A DNA stretch of 64,000 nucleotides from Flammula alnicola (taxonomy: Eukaryota; Basidiomycota; Agaricomycetes; Agaricales; Strophariaceae). The translations under genes and the position numbers were made by a program. The notes under the pieces were generated by a model. That model ran no database searches and was not told the origin of the DNA. It worked only from the letters and a program-made list of their open reading frames with translations. The DNA is taken from positions 1-64,000 of the forward strand of contig JADNRV010000176.1 in NCBI GenBank assembly GCA_015499995.1, read 5' to 3'. Below are positions 1-10,999 of the stretch, piece by piece. Position 1 is the stretch's first letter. Each line of letters begins with the position of its first letter.

Positions 1-262
1 AATGGTGAAGTTTCTGAAAAGAATCGTGGGTCCCTCGTCGTCCGTGGCGGTCGAGTGTCGGTCTTTGGGTCGTGAGCTGGTGGAAGAAGAAGGAGATGTC
101 AAGGCTGGAAAGAAGGAAAAGATGGAAATGTCCTCGTTCTCAGGCCCTTCGCGTCTCCAAGTGTTTGTCTGCTGTCCATCAAGGCTGCTCAATTATGTAA
201 GCTCTGTTTCACCTATTCCGTTTCTATCTTCTCACGCTGTCTTTCACTTTCTCTAGCTTTGA
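1..262 (+). CDS. 3' end of an unidentified gene (runs off the left edge)
   Basis: An open frame enters from the left edge and reads to base 196. A good 60-bp intron follows (GTAAG at 197, CTCTAG ending at 256), and the next exon gives one Leu codon and TGA at 260-262. The visible peptide is basic and Lys/Glu/Ser-rich, ending in RLLNYL. I recognise no domain. The splice signals and the in-frame stop right after the acceptor support a real 3' end, but the stretch is short and could be chance. Confidence 0.35.
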
Positions 263-3214
263 CTCCAGAGGCCTCGCGAAATTCTAGAGAGCATGCCCTT
301 GTGTCTTTTTCTTGAAAAAATCTCTAGGGCATGCAAGTCCTATCTGATATGTCTCGCAATTATGTCCGATGGTCTGAGGCACATGTCCAGTAGAAGCTCA
401 TTGATTTCTGATAGTACCTCGCACAATTGTTATGCCCGCGACATGGCGTGTGTCCCCCTGCGTCCAATTCCACCTTCTTTGCGACCCCTTTGATCCAGCC
501 GTTTTTTAGGCGCAAACCGCTGCACTCTTGCGACGTGTCAGTTGGCGACTAGCTGATTCGTAACGATGGACGGCATCGGTCCATGCAAAATACCCCTCGA
601 GGCCCTCGGCCATTTCAATTTTTGACAACCGTTAAAATAGACGACCGGAGTGTTAACGGTGCTGCTTGCAAAGATCCTCGATATCGACACTTCTTATTCA
701 AAAACACGTACTTATCGCAGCCTACAACTCCTTGGGGTTTCGGACTTGTACGAGTGAATTTGTGAATCATGACTTTCAAGCCAATAAATTCTAAATTTAG
801 GTACCCAACGTATTCTCACCCGGCGCTCAAACAATGTACATATATACGCAGAAAGCATCGGCGGACGAGACTCGCGAAGAACTGCAATCAGGCTCCTTGG
901 CGATTTTTCTAGCGGGTAGACCGGTCCGACCGGAATCACCGGATCACTAGCATTCGAGAATGAGGAATGCAACTCCGATTGCAAGTCATCCACTCTCAAC
1001 AACGAACTCCCACCACCACTGCTCCGCAGCATTGGAAATGTCCACCGCCTTCCAGATTTTTGGATATTTATATCAGCAGACTTTGAAAGGTTCGTTATAT
1101 TTGTATTGTCTCAGGCTGTTCGGGACGACATCAGCCTGTGCTCACTGCTCGACAGTAACTCACATCTTTTGCGGCTAGCTGGGATCATGGGGTACTACCT
1201 CTTATCTTTCGGGGGGACTCTATATATTCCTCGTGAGACGATTGGCATATACGGTGAGCTATATACTACGTGATAGCATCTTTTTTGACTGAAAGAGGGG
1301 CGCATATATTCCAAAAATCTCTAGCAAACAGCTGGTGTCGTACCGCGTCTTCGGGTCAATTGTATTAGGTTCCTTCTGGCTTGTCTCTTGACCAACCGAT
1401 ACCGGTGTGACTACAACTCACATTCTATCTCCCCGATTTCTTTGCTTAATGCATATTTTTAAACGATTTTGGTCGATATATGCGCTATATTCGATGAATA
1501 TATGCGCCCAACCTCGACGTTCTCGGTCCGACTTGCTGCCCTGTGAGCACTAATCGCCGTGAGCACCTAATTACACTATTATGTCTCCACATTGACGATA
1601 ATTTACCCTTCGTTGCCAACGGCCTCGTCGGTTTTTCTCCGGAGAGTTTCCGGAATCCCAAGACACCTTGAGCACAAACATTCTCTAGCAAGTAAGCCTC
1701 GTCTGAGTCCGAGATCGGAGCCGCCGGTTTGACATTTGTTCTTTCTTCCTCTACAATCCTTGTCTATGCGCATATATGTTGGAAATTAGTGCCTCCCATC
1801 GCCAACAGACGATAGCTGACGCCAATTAGGAGCGTTCAGGGTCTGCATATGCCAACTGGGTGACATTGCGTCCTGCCCCTCATATATAGGCGTGTAAAAT
1901 TATTTATTCTTGGATTTATGGCCCTAACAACTATGGACTAGATGGAAAAGAGATGCGTCTGTGCAAAGGAGTTTCCATTTCAGCGAGCTGCTCGTGCTTC
2001 GTTGCTCAGGAGACGGGTACGGTTGGCGAGCAGGGTCAGGTCTGTTTCGCGCTTCGGATGGTGTATTTTTATCTCTGGGGTCCACACTTCTGAAGGTTGT
2101 GACCTTCATTACCCGTATTCCACTATGAATAATAAATTCCCTGTATTATATATGTTACCAACGAACTTAAGTAGCAGATGAACATGTTTTTCCGGCAAGT
2201 GCAGGTCATGATGGATTGCTGTAGTCGCGTCCCATCCAGCAGGAACGTCGGCTAGATTTGATTAGATAGTGTTAGAGGCTGTGCATCTCATGCGAACTCA
2301 CCACAAGACCATATCCTTGTCTTGCCTTCGACGCGACATCGAATGGCCTGCTATTGATGCGTCCCGAGCCCCTACAACCCGTAGCTGAGTCTGGTCAGCC
2401 TCCTACACCATAGATTTTCCATGCAAAACCATAGCTTAAGCACCTTGGTGTGCCCAATTTCTGTTACAGACTGAACGCACTTATTCAATATCTTACAGTA
2501 CAGCATGCCAGTGATACTCTGATGTGTCGAGCATCCATGTAGATGGGTAGTACAAATTCAAATAATAGCGCAAAAAAGTTAGTCCAAAGATACTCGCATT
2601 GTGGTGTAATCAAGGTGTAATAAATAAAATAACCTGGCCGACCGTGACTGAGCTTGTCTGTGAAGACGTGCACAGCACTTGCATCGCACTTTGAATTAAC
2701 ACAGATTGAGAAGAAGACTCGCCCGGGTGATCTCACAGCTATTGGGGCGCATAGGCTACAACGCTAGGACATATAGATAAAATAAATTATTCAATTCCAG
2801 TAAATCTGGCTGGATATGCTACGCGCGGCTACATTGACACACAGTGGCGCGAGTCTGCAACACTCAAGGTCTAAGGCTTAAGCTCTAAGGCTTGTAAACT
2901 GTGTCACATTACAGGAATGCTTGGGAAGCGGTGACGAGGACCCCGCGCTCCTGTCAAAAGTTGACGGATACAGGCTTCGAACAGACCTGACCCTGCTCGC
3001 CAACCGTAGACGGGTGACGCGTTTTAATGTGAGACACAATGCTTTCTTTCTCTTCCGTCGATGATCGGTTGACATGAACTCTCGCCTATGAATTCTTGAA
3101 TGAGCTTCAATGCGTCGAACGAATAACTCGCAGATGCTTGGTATCCCGTAGAAGGTAAGCATATACAAGTAAGTCCCTCGTGCATCATCTCTTCGATCCT
3201 CCTTTGTCATGAAT
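263..3214. other. about 3 kb without a recognisable gene
   Basis: Only short open frames occur here, none with splice continuity or a recognisable motif. The one clear structural item is the 28-bp inverted repeat described separately. Confidence 0.5.
2019..3007. repeat. 28-bp perfect inverted repeat pair around about 930 bp
   Basis: Bases 2019-2046 (starting ACGGTTGGCG) recur as an exact reverse complement at 2980-3007. The flanking bases diverge quickly, though both sides keep an acgggt-like string next to the arm. The arms could be remnant terminal repeats of a degraded element or a small inverted duplication. No target-site duplication was found. Confidence 0.6.
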
Positions 3215-3966
3215 ATAACAAGGTCAGTGTTTTACTAAGTAATATGTATAATGTCCTCAGGGATACCACCGGAGCTTGTTTCTGGCTCAATACTCTCTCT
3301 GGGGGCCTTCACTTCTTTGTTCCTGGTCCAGGGTTTCCAATGGGCATAAAAAGGTCTCCACAATCTTCGACCACACGAAGCTTTATGATCTAGTGGTCCT
3401 ACAATTACGTCACCATTCTATTGGAATCGGCATACGCTGTCCCATGGGGAGTCTATGGCCCATATCAAGCTATTCTTTACCTTGCCGCCCAGGGGAGTTC
3501 TTAGATTCCTAGCCTCGGGACTTCTGATCGCTGTCAACATTCTTCCACTAAGATTTTACATGCCCCTTTAGCTATGGGTGAGCTAACTCGAACGAAGCCG
3601 ACTAGTCCGAATTTTATGGTGTGGTGCGATTCTGGATCAATGTTTGCGTTTGCGCAGAAGTGTCGTCCCATTACAGGCATTCGCGGATCTGCGTATGTGG
3701 GAATTCCCAGGCGCGCTCTACTCGCATTGGCACATTGTCGCTAGATCGGACTCGGATAGAATTGGTGCAATCGGTCTCCTTTATGCTCGTTTTCTACTAC
3801 TACTGTTTGGCGCGTTTCAACCCTGACGTCAATGGTGCCCGGCTTGATTCTCTCGGAATTATGCATCACCCCCGGCTTTTCTATGTCTACAACAGGGTAA
3901 TTGGGACCTTACTCGCTTAACTAAGTGATGTGGGATACGCCAATGATGCCGAGAGCGCCCTTCCAC

Positions 3967-4428
3967 AGGACCCGGGAAGCTCCCGCCAAAGCTTGTCCGG
4001 GCAAAATCCCAAAATCGGGTCTCAAATCCGCGAGGAATGAGGTCCCAAATCCGCGTAGGCGGACAAGGCTCCTCAGGGTCCATCCTAAAATAGAAAATTT
4101 TCGGGGCCGCGCGGCGCACCAACCTCACCCAAATTCAACATTTTCTTTGTATTTTATTCCCGGTGTCCTCGATTGCGCCTCCAAGCGCCTCCATCACGTT
4201 TGAACGGTTCTACAAAGCTACATACAATTTGTCCCATTTTGGTCCGGCTCTAGACCGTCTCGTGTTTAGGTCTTCCGAAATTTCCACCGGGGCTCAAATC
4301 CGCGAAACCGGACAGGGGTCTGCCTGCGGGGCTCTCAAATCCGCCAAAACCGGACAGGATTTTGGCGGTTTTTTGGTCTCAAATCCGCGAAAATCCGGAC
4401 AAGCTTTGGCGGGAGCTTCCCGGGTCCT
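3967..4428. mobile_element. 462-bp hAT-like MITE with 34-bp TIRs and 8-bp TSD
   Basis: The ends are a perfect 34-bp inverted repeat: 3967-4000, beginning AGGACCCGGGAAGCTCCCGC, against 4395-4428. The element is flanked by direct CCTTCCAC copies at 3959-3966 and 4429-4436. The paralogous duplication copy lacks the element and shows a single related site (about 8553-8562), so this is an insertion and not a deletion elsewhere. An 8-bp target duplication is typical of the hAT superfamily. No transposase reading frame is present, so it must be non-autonomous. The motif CAAATCCGC recurs about five times inside in one orientation, near 4023, 4051, 4294, 4335 and 4380, often followed by CCGGACA. Confidence 0.9.
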
Positions 4429-4935
4429 CCTTCCACTATGCGCGCGCTTTCGACAGAAGTAACCTCTGAATACGCCACTTGTACTCTCTAGAATCGGACG
4501 TTAGCCGTCATTTTTGCTTTATGATTAGAGGTGATAACCGGGCGCCGTGGCCAAATTCTTCACCAATGCCCAAAGCGGTGACTAGTCCTTGTATGAGGAA
4601 GGGAGGGACGGATTTGAACATTTATCTCGTATCGAGGATTTTTTCTCTCTTCAATGTCTTCCTCCTCATACCAGGCTCAGTCACCAATGCGTCAGAGCTA
4701 ACAATTTGTGTGTCAACGACTGTTAAACTGGGCAAATCTAGAGCAGAAGTGCTCTCAGCATCGCGATTCACGGGGAATTGGTCAGGATGAAGACGTGTCT
4801 CTCCAAACTTCGAGAAGCACGGTTTCCTTCGCGAAACTGCCTTTGATGATCACAACACCTCATTCCTTTGGAGTCAAACCTGACACTATTTCGATAAGAT
4901 CTCTGACCGCTATCTTGCCACTCGTGAAACTGTCT

Positions 4936-4943
4936 TATATAAA
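4936..4943 (+). promoter_or_regulatory. TATA box of ICMT copy 1
   Basis: TATATAAA lies 68 bp upstream of the proposed ICMT start at 5011. The second copy keeps a shorter TATAAA at the matching place (9078-9083). Confidence 0.5.
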
Positions 4944-5010
4944 GGGACACGACACCATGCAAAATTTCACCTCAGAAACTCACCCGCCCTTCCTCTTTTT
5001 CGTACCCAAG

Positions 5011-5782
5011 ATGTTGATTATCAAAATTCCCTTGCTTGTCATCAATGCATATGTGTCTAATAAATCCATGACGCCTCCAACGCCTCCTCCCGCACCGAAC
5101 GAATTTGTCAAGGCGAGAGAAAAGATGTGTACGACCTTCTGGAAATATGCAATGATGGTAGAAAACGTGCGTTAGGACTGTTTTGTGCCCAAAGATCTCG
5201 TCTGACCTTGCGCGTTGACAGATGATACACAGTACCTTGTGCTTGGCGGAATGCGCTATAATCCTGGCTCTCCGCTATCAATCGCACGACGCATCACAAG
5301 CCATCTTGTCGCTGTTCAAATCCTCCAGCGACGGAACTATGGCGCCTCTTGATCTTCAGTTCACTTCGATGTTCTTCATTGGCAGCGTTCTTTCCATCTG
5401 CGGCGCACTCATCCGCTTATACTGTTTCAACGAGCTTGGGCGCCACTTTACGTTCGACTTTTGCATCCGCAAGGACCACAAGCTTATCACCACCGGGCCC
5501 TACGCATACGTCCGACACCCGAGCTATACCGGATTGATCATGAACATCCTCGGGCTGTCATTGTGCCACTTGACACATGGCTCACTACTTGTTGAGTGCG
5601 AGCCCGGGATGATGTACGTCAAAAAAGTAATGAGAGTTTGGTTCTTGGTTCAAGTGCTGCGATGCTTCTTCTGCGTTGCAAGGTCTAGAGAGGAGGATAA
5701 CGGTCTGCGGAAGCTGTTTGGAAAGCAATGGGACGCTTGGGCGGCGAAGGTTAGATATAGGGTTGTACCTGGCATTTTCTGA
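5011..5782 (+). CDS. Isoprenylcysteine carboxyl methyltransferase-like protein, copy 1
   Basis: The family (STE14/ICMT) methylates the C-terminal prenylcysteine of CaaX proteins such as Ras and fungal pheromones, in the ER membrane. Two exons (5011-5166 and 5222-5782) join in frame across a 55-bp intron with a GTGCGT donor to give 238 residues, the size of yeast Ste14 (239). The catalytic region is clear: TTGPYAYVRHPSYTG at about residues 143-157, then an acidic EED followed by LRKLFGKQWDAW and a hydrophobic VVPGIF tail. Several hydrophobic segments (for example around residues 58-70, 93-108 and 155-175) fit a polytopic protein. The start was chosen because exon 1 begins with MLIIKIPLLV, conserved in the second copy. 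It is probably one of several paralogs; whether it is the main ICMT of the cell cannot be told. Confidence 0.85.
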
Positions 5783-5999
5783 TTTTTTTTTGCATCCTTT
5801 TGGTATCTTGAGGATTCGCTTAAATATAGACTCAAAATCGACTTATCTATAAAGCGCGCTGTAGACCTACTATGTCTTACGTTCACGTCGTTTGCTAGAT
5901 TAACCCACCCTCGAATACAATGGCTAAGACACGTTTAAATCACATAGCTACACAATAACTACTGTACCTTGATTGTAGTCTTAATGTCATACGCGAGAT

Positions 6000-7758
6000 T
6001 GTCGAGGGAACCAGGCATGGCCCTTTGCGGGTGCATGTATTCTTCCTTTCTATTCTTACTTACTACATTCATCAGGAAAAAACCCGATGTATACATTGTA
6101 CAACATTGAATATGTAGTAATCATAGCACCGTAGACATCCCCCTAAAATATAGGGCAACATAGCTCCATAGTGGAACTATATGCACCTACGTTGCTCCTG
6201 TTGTCCGGTAGGACCATAGCCTACATAGCCTACATATCGATCTATATTCCATGTAGGATATTATTAATCTCAATAGCTGGCGGCAGACCAAATCGCACAT
6301 TTGGAGAATAAAAAACAGAATAAATTGATAAAACTAAAGAATCTAGCTAGCTAAATGTAATCCTACTGACACACAGGTGAAGCTCTTTCCATTTTGAGAG
6401 CAGTAATCCTCCGAGAAAGCGGGATCCAAAGCTGTAACAAATCAGCAGCAGCACGGCGGGGGCGTAGCACTGATGGCGTGAGCAGAATACCTATACACGA
6501 AGATGAAGTGAGTGAGTGGCCAGGAAGAGGAGAGGGTTACAGCCTATAACGTATTTGGGGTCTCAGTCGAGCAGGCAGAGGTGGGAAGCAAGAGCAAGTG
6601 GTCGGCAATTCTGACCTGTGCATTGGATCGCTCACCATCGCTTGTGTGTTGCGTGGTGCAGTTAACAGTGGCATCGGCTTCGCTAGATGACAGAATGTTA
6701 TATTAGTGGCGTTGAACAATACATCCGGGGCCGAGAACTTACGATCGGTTGGATTGTCGCCTCCCATCAACAGGGTCTGCTGAAGGAAAGTCATCTAGTG
6801 AGGCATTCCAGCTTGCCTCCATGGTAGTGTCGTTGCATGTCGAGGGACACGAGAGTTGAGGGCAGTGGGTAGTGGTGGGAAGAGGACAAGCTGGGTTGAC
6901 ACGGTTAACAAGGCGACGAAGTTGAACTTTGATCAACAATGTCACGTGATGTCGGAGTTCAAATGAACTTTGCGAATTTCACCAAATTTCACCCCCAAGC
7001 ACTGGCGATCAGTGTTGGATCCTTATTATATACCCAAGCGGACTCGAACGACAGGTGCGAGCATCCGAGGATGTGGTGAGCCCCGCTGCGATAGTGGTAA
7101 AAGGTTGACTGCTTGCAGGTGAGCTCCAACCAATGACTCGGAAGTTGGGGCCCACAAAAAGAGGGCGACACTTGCAGGGGAGTACAGTAGTCTTGTATTC
7201 GAGACATTTATTAAAGTAACCAAGTGCTTTTAATTATAATGTACCTGTAGTTGCTTTCAAAGATTACAATAATCTATAGTCTTTGTAGTGATCCATAGTC
7301 GGTACGGCACACTATGCCGAACAATGCAGCTGCGTGCCAATGCAACAAGGCACAACTTAGCCGGTAGTGACGGCTCCCGGAGTGATCATAGGTGATGCAG
7401 ATCAACATAAGCACATGCAACATCGATGTAAGCGACTGGAGCCTATATTCTACAACAAAGCTTGGCAGGTGACTACGAGCTGGGCGTTTTTTCCTGATGT
7501 TGGGCTACCGAGCGACATAACCGCTTCAGGCGGCTATGCCATCTGCGCCCGCTTATTCACGTACCCGCTCTGTCATCGAGCCATCGCGCGCGGGACTTCC
7601 CTCGCGCAGGATATTTTACTATCGATGGGAAGACTGCACCTCAGCCGTTTACACTCACCGTGTGTCATCTGAGGTCAGTCTAACCAATCTATAATTTACC
7701 TTTTCATTTACTAAATTATATCCTGTGGATTACTCACTGCGCTTTGCAACTATGTACA
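6000..7758. mobile_element. 1,759-bp insertion with TG...CA ends and 5-bp TSD (solo-LTR-like)
   Basis: The insert starts TGTCGAGGG and ends CTATGTACA. It is bounded by direct GAGAT copies (5995-5999 and 7759-7763), whereas copy 2 of the duplication has a single GAGAT at 10117-10121 and reads straight through. TG...CA ends with a 5-bp duplication are the signature of LTR retrotransposon integration. No reverse transcriptase, protease or integrase frame is visible, and I found no repeated terminal block inside, so a long solo LTR or a non-autonomous relic is the best reading. A candidate spliced minus-strand gene sits inside. Confidence 0.75.
6544..6822 (-). CDS. Candidate small spliced gene inside the TG...CA insertion
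   Basis: On the minus strand an ATG at 6822 opens an 80-nt exon (to 6743). A 60-bp intron follows with a consensus GTAAGT donor and CTAG acceptor, then an exon 6682-6544 in phase, ending TAG; the product would be 72 residues. A TATATAATA string at about 7023-7031 lies 200 bp upstream. The product starts MEASWNASLDDF and has no recognisable domain, signal peptide or C-terminal CaaX box. A further GT..AG pair inside exon 2 could give a different C-terminus. The ideal splice sites are the only support, so this could be chance. Confidence 0.25.
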
Positions 7759-7763
7759 GAGAT

Positions 7764-7969
7764 GTTTAAGTGGGAATGGGCCCTATAATCATTGATGCCG
7801 AGAGCTCAACATTTGTCCGACTGTGAATCAAGTTCTGGCTCCTCGTTGTCAATTGATAGTCGAGATTCCCACGTCATTCTCCGCTGACATTTGTTGCTTG
7901 TTTGTTGCGTTCAAATTCATGTCTTGTCTTCCAGCTGTCATATTCTCCTCGATGTCATTCAAATAAGCA
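7764..7969 (+). repeat. Junction segment B, copy 1 (second copy about 10122-10345)
   Basis: This 200-bp stretch, starting GTTTAAGTGGGAATGGG, matches 10122-10345 downstream of ICMT copy 2. It follows copy 1 once the 1.76-kb element is removed. The original tandem unit was therefore ICMT segment plus B, giving the order A1-[insert]-B1-A2-B2. Confidence 0.8.
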
Positions 7970-9077
7970 ATAAAGGTCAGTGTTGTACTAAGTGATATGC
8001 ATAATGTCCCTGTCGGGGCTTGTTTCTGGCGTAATACTCTCTGTGGGCCTTTACTTCTAGCCCAGGGTTTCCATTGGGCATAAAAAGGTCTCCATGACCT
8101 TCGACCACTCGAAGCTTTAGCTACTGCCGCTACAATTACTGGGTAATCACCATTCTGGTTGGAATCGACATGCACTGTCCCATGGGGAGTCTAATTTCAC
8201 GATGTGGTGCCATTCTGGATCAATGTTTGCGTTTGCGCAGAATTGTCGTCCCATATGCATTACTAACAGGCATTTGCGGATCTGCATATGTAGGAATGCC
8301 CAGGCGCGCTCTACTCGCATTGGCAACTTGTCGCTAGATCGGACTTGGATAGAATTGGTGCTACTGGTCTCCTTTATACTCGCTTTCTACTGCTTGATGG
8401 TTTGGCGCGTTTCAACCCTGACGTCAGTGGTGCTCCACTTGATCCTGTCCGTCGTATTATGCATACCCCTGGATTTTTCTATTTCTACGAGGTAATTGGG
8501 ACCTTACTTGCTTAAGTGATGTGGAATACGCTACCAATGATGCCAGCGGCGCAAACTTCCACTATGCTTGCACTTTGGATAGAAGTGGCCTCCGATGAAC
8601 ATGCCTCTTCTAATTTTTAGAATCGGACGTTGGCCGTCATTTTCGCTTTATGAACCCATTTAGAGCTGATAACCAGCCGCCATGGACAAATTGATGAATA
8701 CTTCACCAATGCCCAAAGCGGTGACTAGTCTTTGTATGGGAAGGGAGGGATGAATTTGAAAATTTATCTCGTATCGAGGATTTTTTTCTTTTTAATGTCT
8801 TTTTCCTCATACCAGGCTCAGTCACCAATGCATCAGGGCCAACAATTTGTGTGTCAATGACTGTTAAACTGGTGGCCAAATCTAGAGCAGAAGTGCTCTA
8901 AGCATCGTGATTCACTGGGAATTGGTCAGGACGAAGACGTGTCTCTCTCCAAACTTCGAGAAGCACGATTTTCTTCCCGAGACTGCCTTTGATGGTCACA
9001 GTGGCACCTCATTCCTTTGGAGTCAAACTTGACACTATTTCGATAAGATCCCTGACCGCTATCGTAAAACTGTTTCG

Positions 9078-9083
9078 TATAAA
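9078..9083 (+). promoter_or_regulatory. TATA box of ICMT copy 2
   Basis: TATAAA lies 54 bp before the start at 9137. It is weaker than the TATATAAA of copy 1 because the two preceding bases have changed to CG. Confidence 0.45.
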
Positions 9084-9136
9084 GGAGCATGACACCTCAG
9101 AAACTCACTCGCCCTTCCCGCCTTTTCGTACGCAAG

Positions 9137-9905
9137 ATGTTGATTGTCAAAATTCCCTTGCTTGTCATCAATGCATATATGTCTAATAAATCTATGACAC
9201 CTCCAACGCCTCCTCCCGCACCGAACGAATTTGCCACGGAGAGTGAAAGGAGGAGTGCGACCTTTTGGAAATATGCAATGATGGTAGAAAACGTGCGTTA
9301 GGACTGTTTTGTACCCAAACATCTCATCTGACCTTGCGCGTTGACAGATGATATACAGTACTATGTGCTTGATGGAATGTGCCATGATTTTGGCTCTTCA
9401 CTATCAATCGCACGACGTATCACAAGCCATATTGTCGCTGTTAAAATCTTCCAGCGACGGAACTGTGGCGGCTCTTGATCTACAGTTTACTTCGATATTC
9501 TTCATCGGCAGCATGCTTTCCATCTGCGGCGCACTCATCCGCTTGTACTGTTTCAACGAGCTCGGGCGCCTCTTTACGTTCTACGTTTGCATCCGAAAGG
9601 ACCACGAACTCATCACCACCGGACCCTACGCATACGTCCGACACCCGAGCTATACCGGATACATCATGAACATTCTCGGGCGGTCATTGTGTCACTTGAC
9701 ACATGGCTCATTACTTGTTGAGTGCGGGCCCAGGATGTACGTCAAGGAAGTAATGACAATTTGGTTCCTCATTCAAGTGGTACAATGCTTCATCTGCATT
9801 GTAAGGTCCGGAAAGGAGGACAACAGTCTGAGGAAGCTGTTTGGAAAGCAATGGGATGCTTGGGCGGCGAAGGTTAGATACAGGATTGTACCTGGCATTT
9901 TCTGA
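9137..9905 (+). CDS. Isoprenylcysteine carboxyl methyltransferase-like protein, copy 2
   Basis: This is the paralog of the gene at 5011, with the same two-exon structure (9137-9292, 9348-9905) and the same GTGCGT donor, encoding 237 residues. It keeps TTGPYAYVRHPSYTG, LRKLFGKQWDAW and VVPGIF unchanged. One codon is missing near the middle (PRMYV here, PGMMYV in copy 1), and several substitutions fall in the hydrophobic segments. Both copies are open throughout although the surrounding non-coding DNA has diverged, which suggests that both have been under purifying selection. The role is as for copy 1: carboxyl methylation of prenylated proteins at the ER. Confidence 0.85.
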
Positions 9906-10345
9906 ATTTTTTTTGCATCCTTTTGGTATCTTGAGGACTCATATGGACTCAAAATAGACTCATCTATAAAGCGCGCTGTAGTAGACCTACGTTTTACGTT
10001 CACGACATTGGCTAGATTAATGCATCCTCGTAGACAATGGCTAAGAAACGTTTAAATCACATAGCTACTCAATAACTACTGTACCTTGACTGTAGTTTTA
10101 ACGTCATATCAAACGCGAGATGTTTAAGTGAGAATGGGGCCTATAGTGATGGATGCCGACTCGAGCTCAATATTTGCCCGACTGTGAATCAAGGGAGCAG
10201 TCCCTAGCACTTCTGGCTTCCGAGTCCAAGTTCCCACGTCATTTTTTTCTCCGCTGACATGTTCGTTGCGTTCAAATTCACGTCTTGTCTTCCAGCCGTG
10301 ACTGTCTTCTCCTCATCTCTCCTCGATGTCGTTCAGATACTAAGT

Positions 10346-10999
10346 AATAACGAATGCAACCTCTCAGGTTATATATGCCGACGCCGTACTTACTATCCGA
10401 CGCATGGCTGTGAAACAGAGGCGTGCAATTGGAAACTCACGCAAGCAGTGGCGTTCATTGAGGCAAGTTACATTCTACATGTCATTAAATTTCGTATTCG
10501 CAAAATAAATCTGAAGACCGACTTTTGTTGTCCAGGATCTGAAAAACCATGCAAGAATTAGCTCTCCCGGATTTTGTCATGCATGATTCATCTGATTCGT
10601 GATCTTCTTTCCGCCTCGACTGAACGGCGACGCCAAAGGCCAACTCGAGGAGGGTTTCTCTGAATTTTTAATATGAACCTGGTCGACGAGAAACATTCCG
10701 GCCATCTTTCTTTGACAAAGATCATATGCATCTCTTGTGATCCAATTCTTGGAATTTCAAGGGCACTGTCCTGAAGAAGTCCTCTCGATTAAGAGCTATC
10801 TCGGACTTGAAAAAAAAATAATTTGAGTCATGCGATGCGGCGTTGGCTTCTAGATTCGCTGGCTATGACATAAAAGGTTCATTCGTGCCATTAAAAGCTA
10901 CTCCCCTTCAGCGCTTCGCCGTTTCTTTCTTTTCCCCCCAAGTGCCTTTGTTCTCCGCTCGTCAATCTCTCCCCACGCTTACATCCCTCAACGCCTACA
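10346..10999. other. Intergenic region and lectin promoter
   Basis: No convincing gene is seen. An open frame at 10259-10561 starts in segment B2 but resembles nothing I know. Close to the lectin start there is ATAAAAG at about 10870 and a long pyrimidine-rich tract (10905-10990), as is common in strongly expressed basidiomycete genes. Confidence 0.45.

Larger units (their letters stand above)
3215..5999 (+). repeat. ICMT segmental duplication, copy 1
   Basis: From about 3215 the sequence aligns with 7970-10116 at high identity, through the upstream region, the ICMT gene and its 3' flank, ending at a shared GAGAT (5995-5999 here, 10117-10121 in copy 2). Copy 1 has three extra blocks: about 160 bp at 3454-3612, the MITE at 3967-4428, and the 1.76-kb element that begins at 6000. 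Confidence 0.9.
7970..10116 (+). repeat. ICMT segmental duplication, copy 2
   Basis: This is the direct tandem copy of 3215-5999 without the MITE, the 160-bp block or the TG...CA insert. It serves as the empty-site reference for both insertions. Upstream of the gene (8200-8500) both copies share frames broken by stops, suggesting a decayed second gene within the unit. Confidence 0.9.

Noticed and set aside
6000..7758. A full LTR retrotransposon with two internal LTRs
   Set aside because: The only internal match to the left end is TGTCGAGGGA at about 6839, and similarity stops after ten bases. No retroelement protein is visible.
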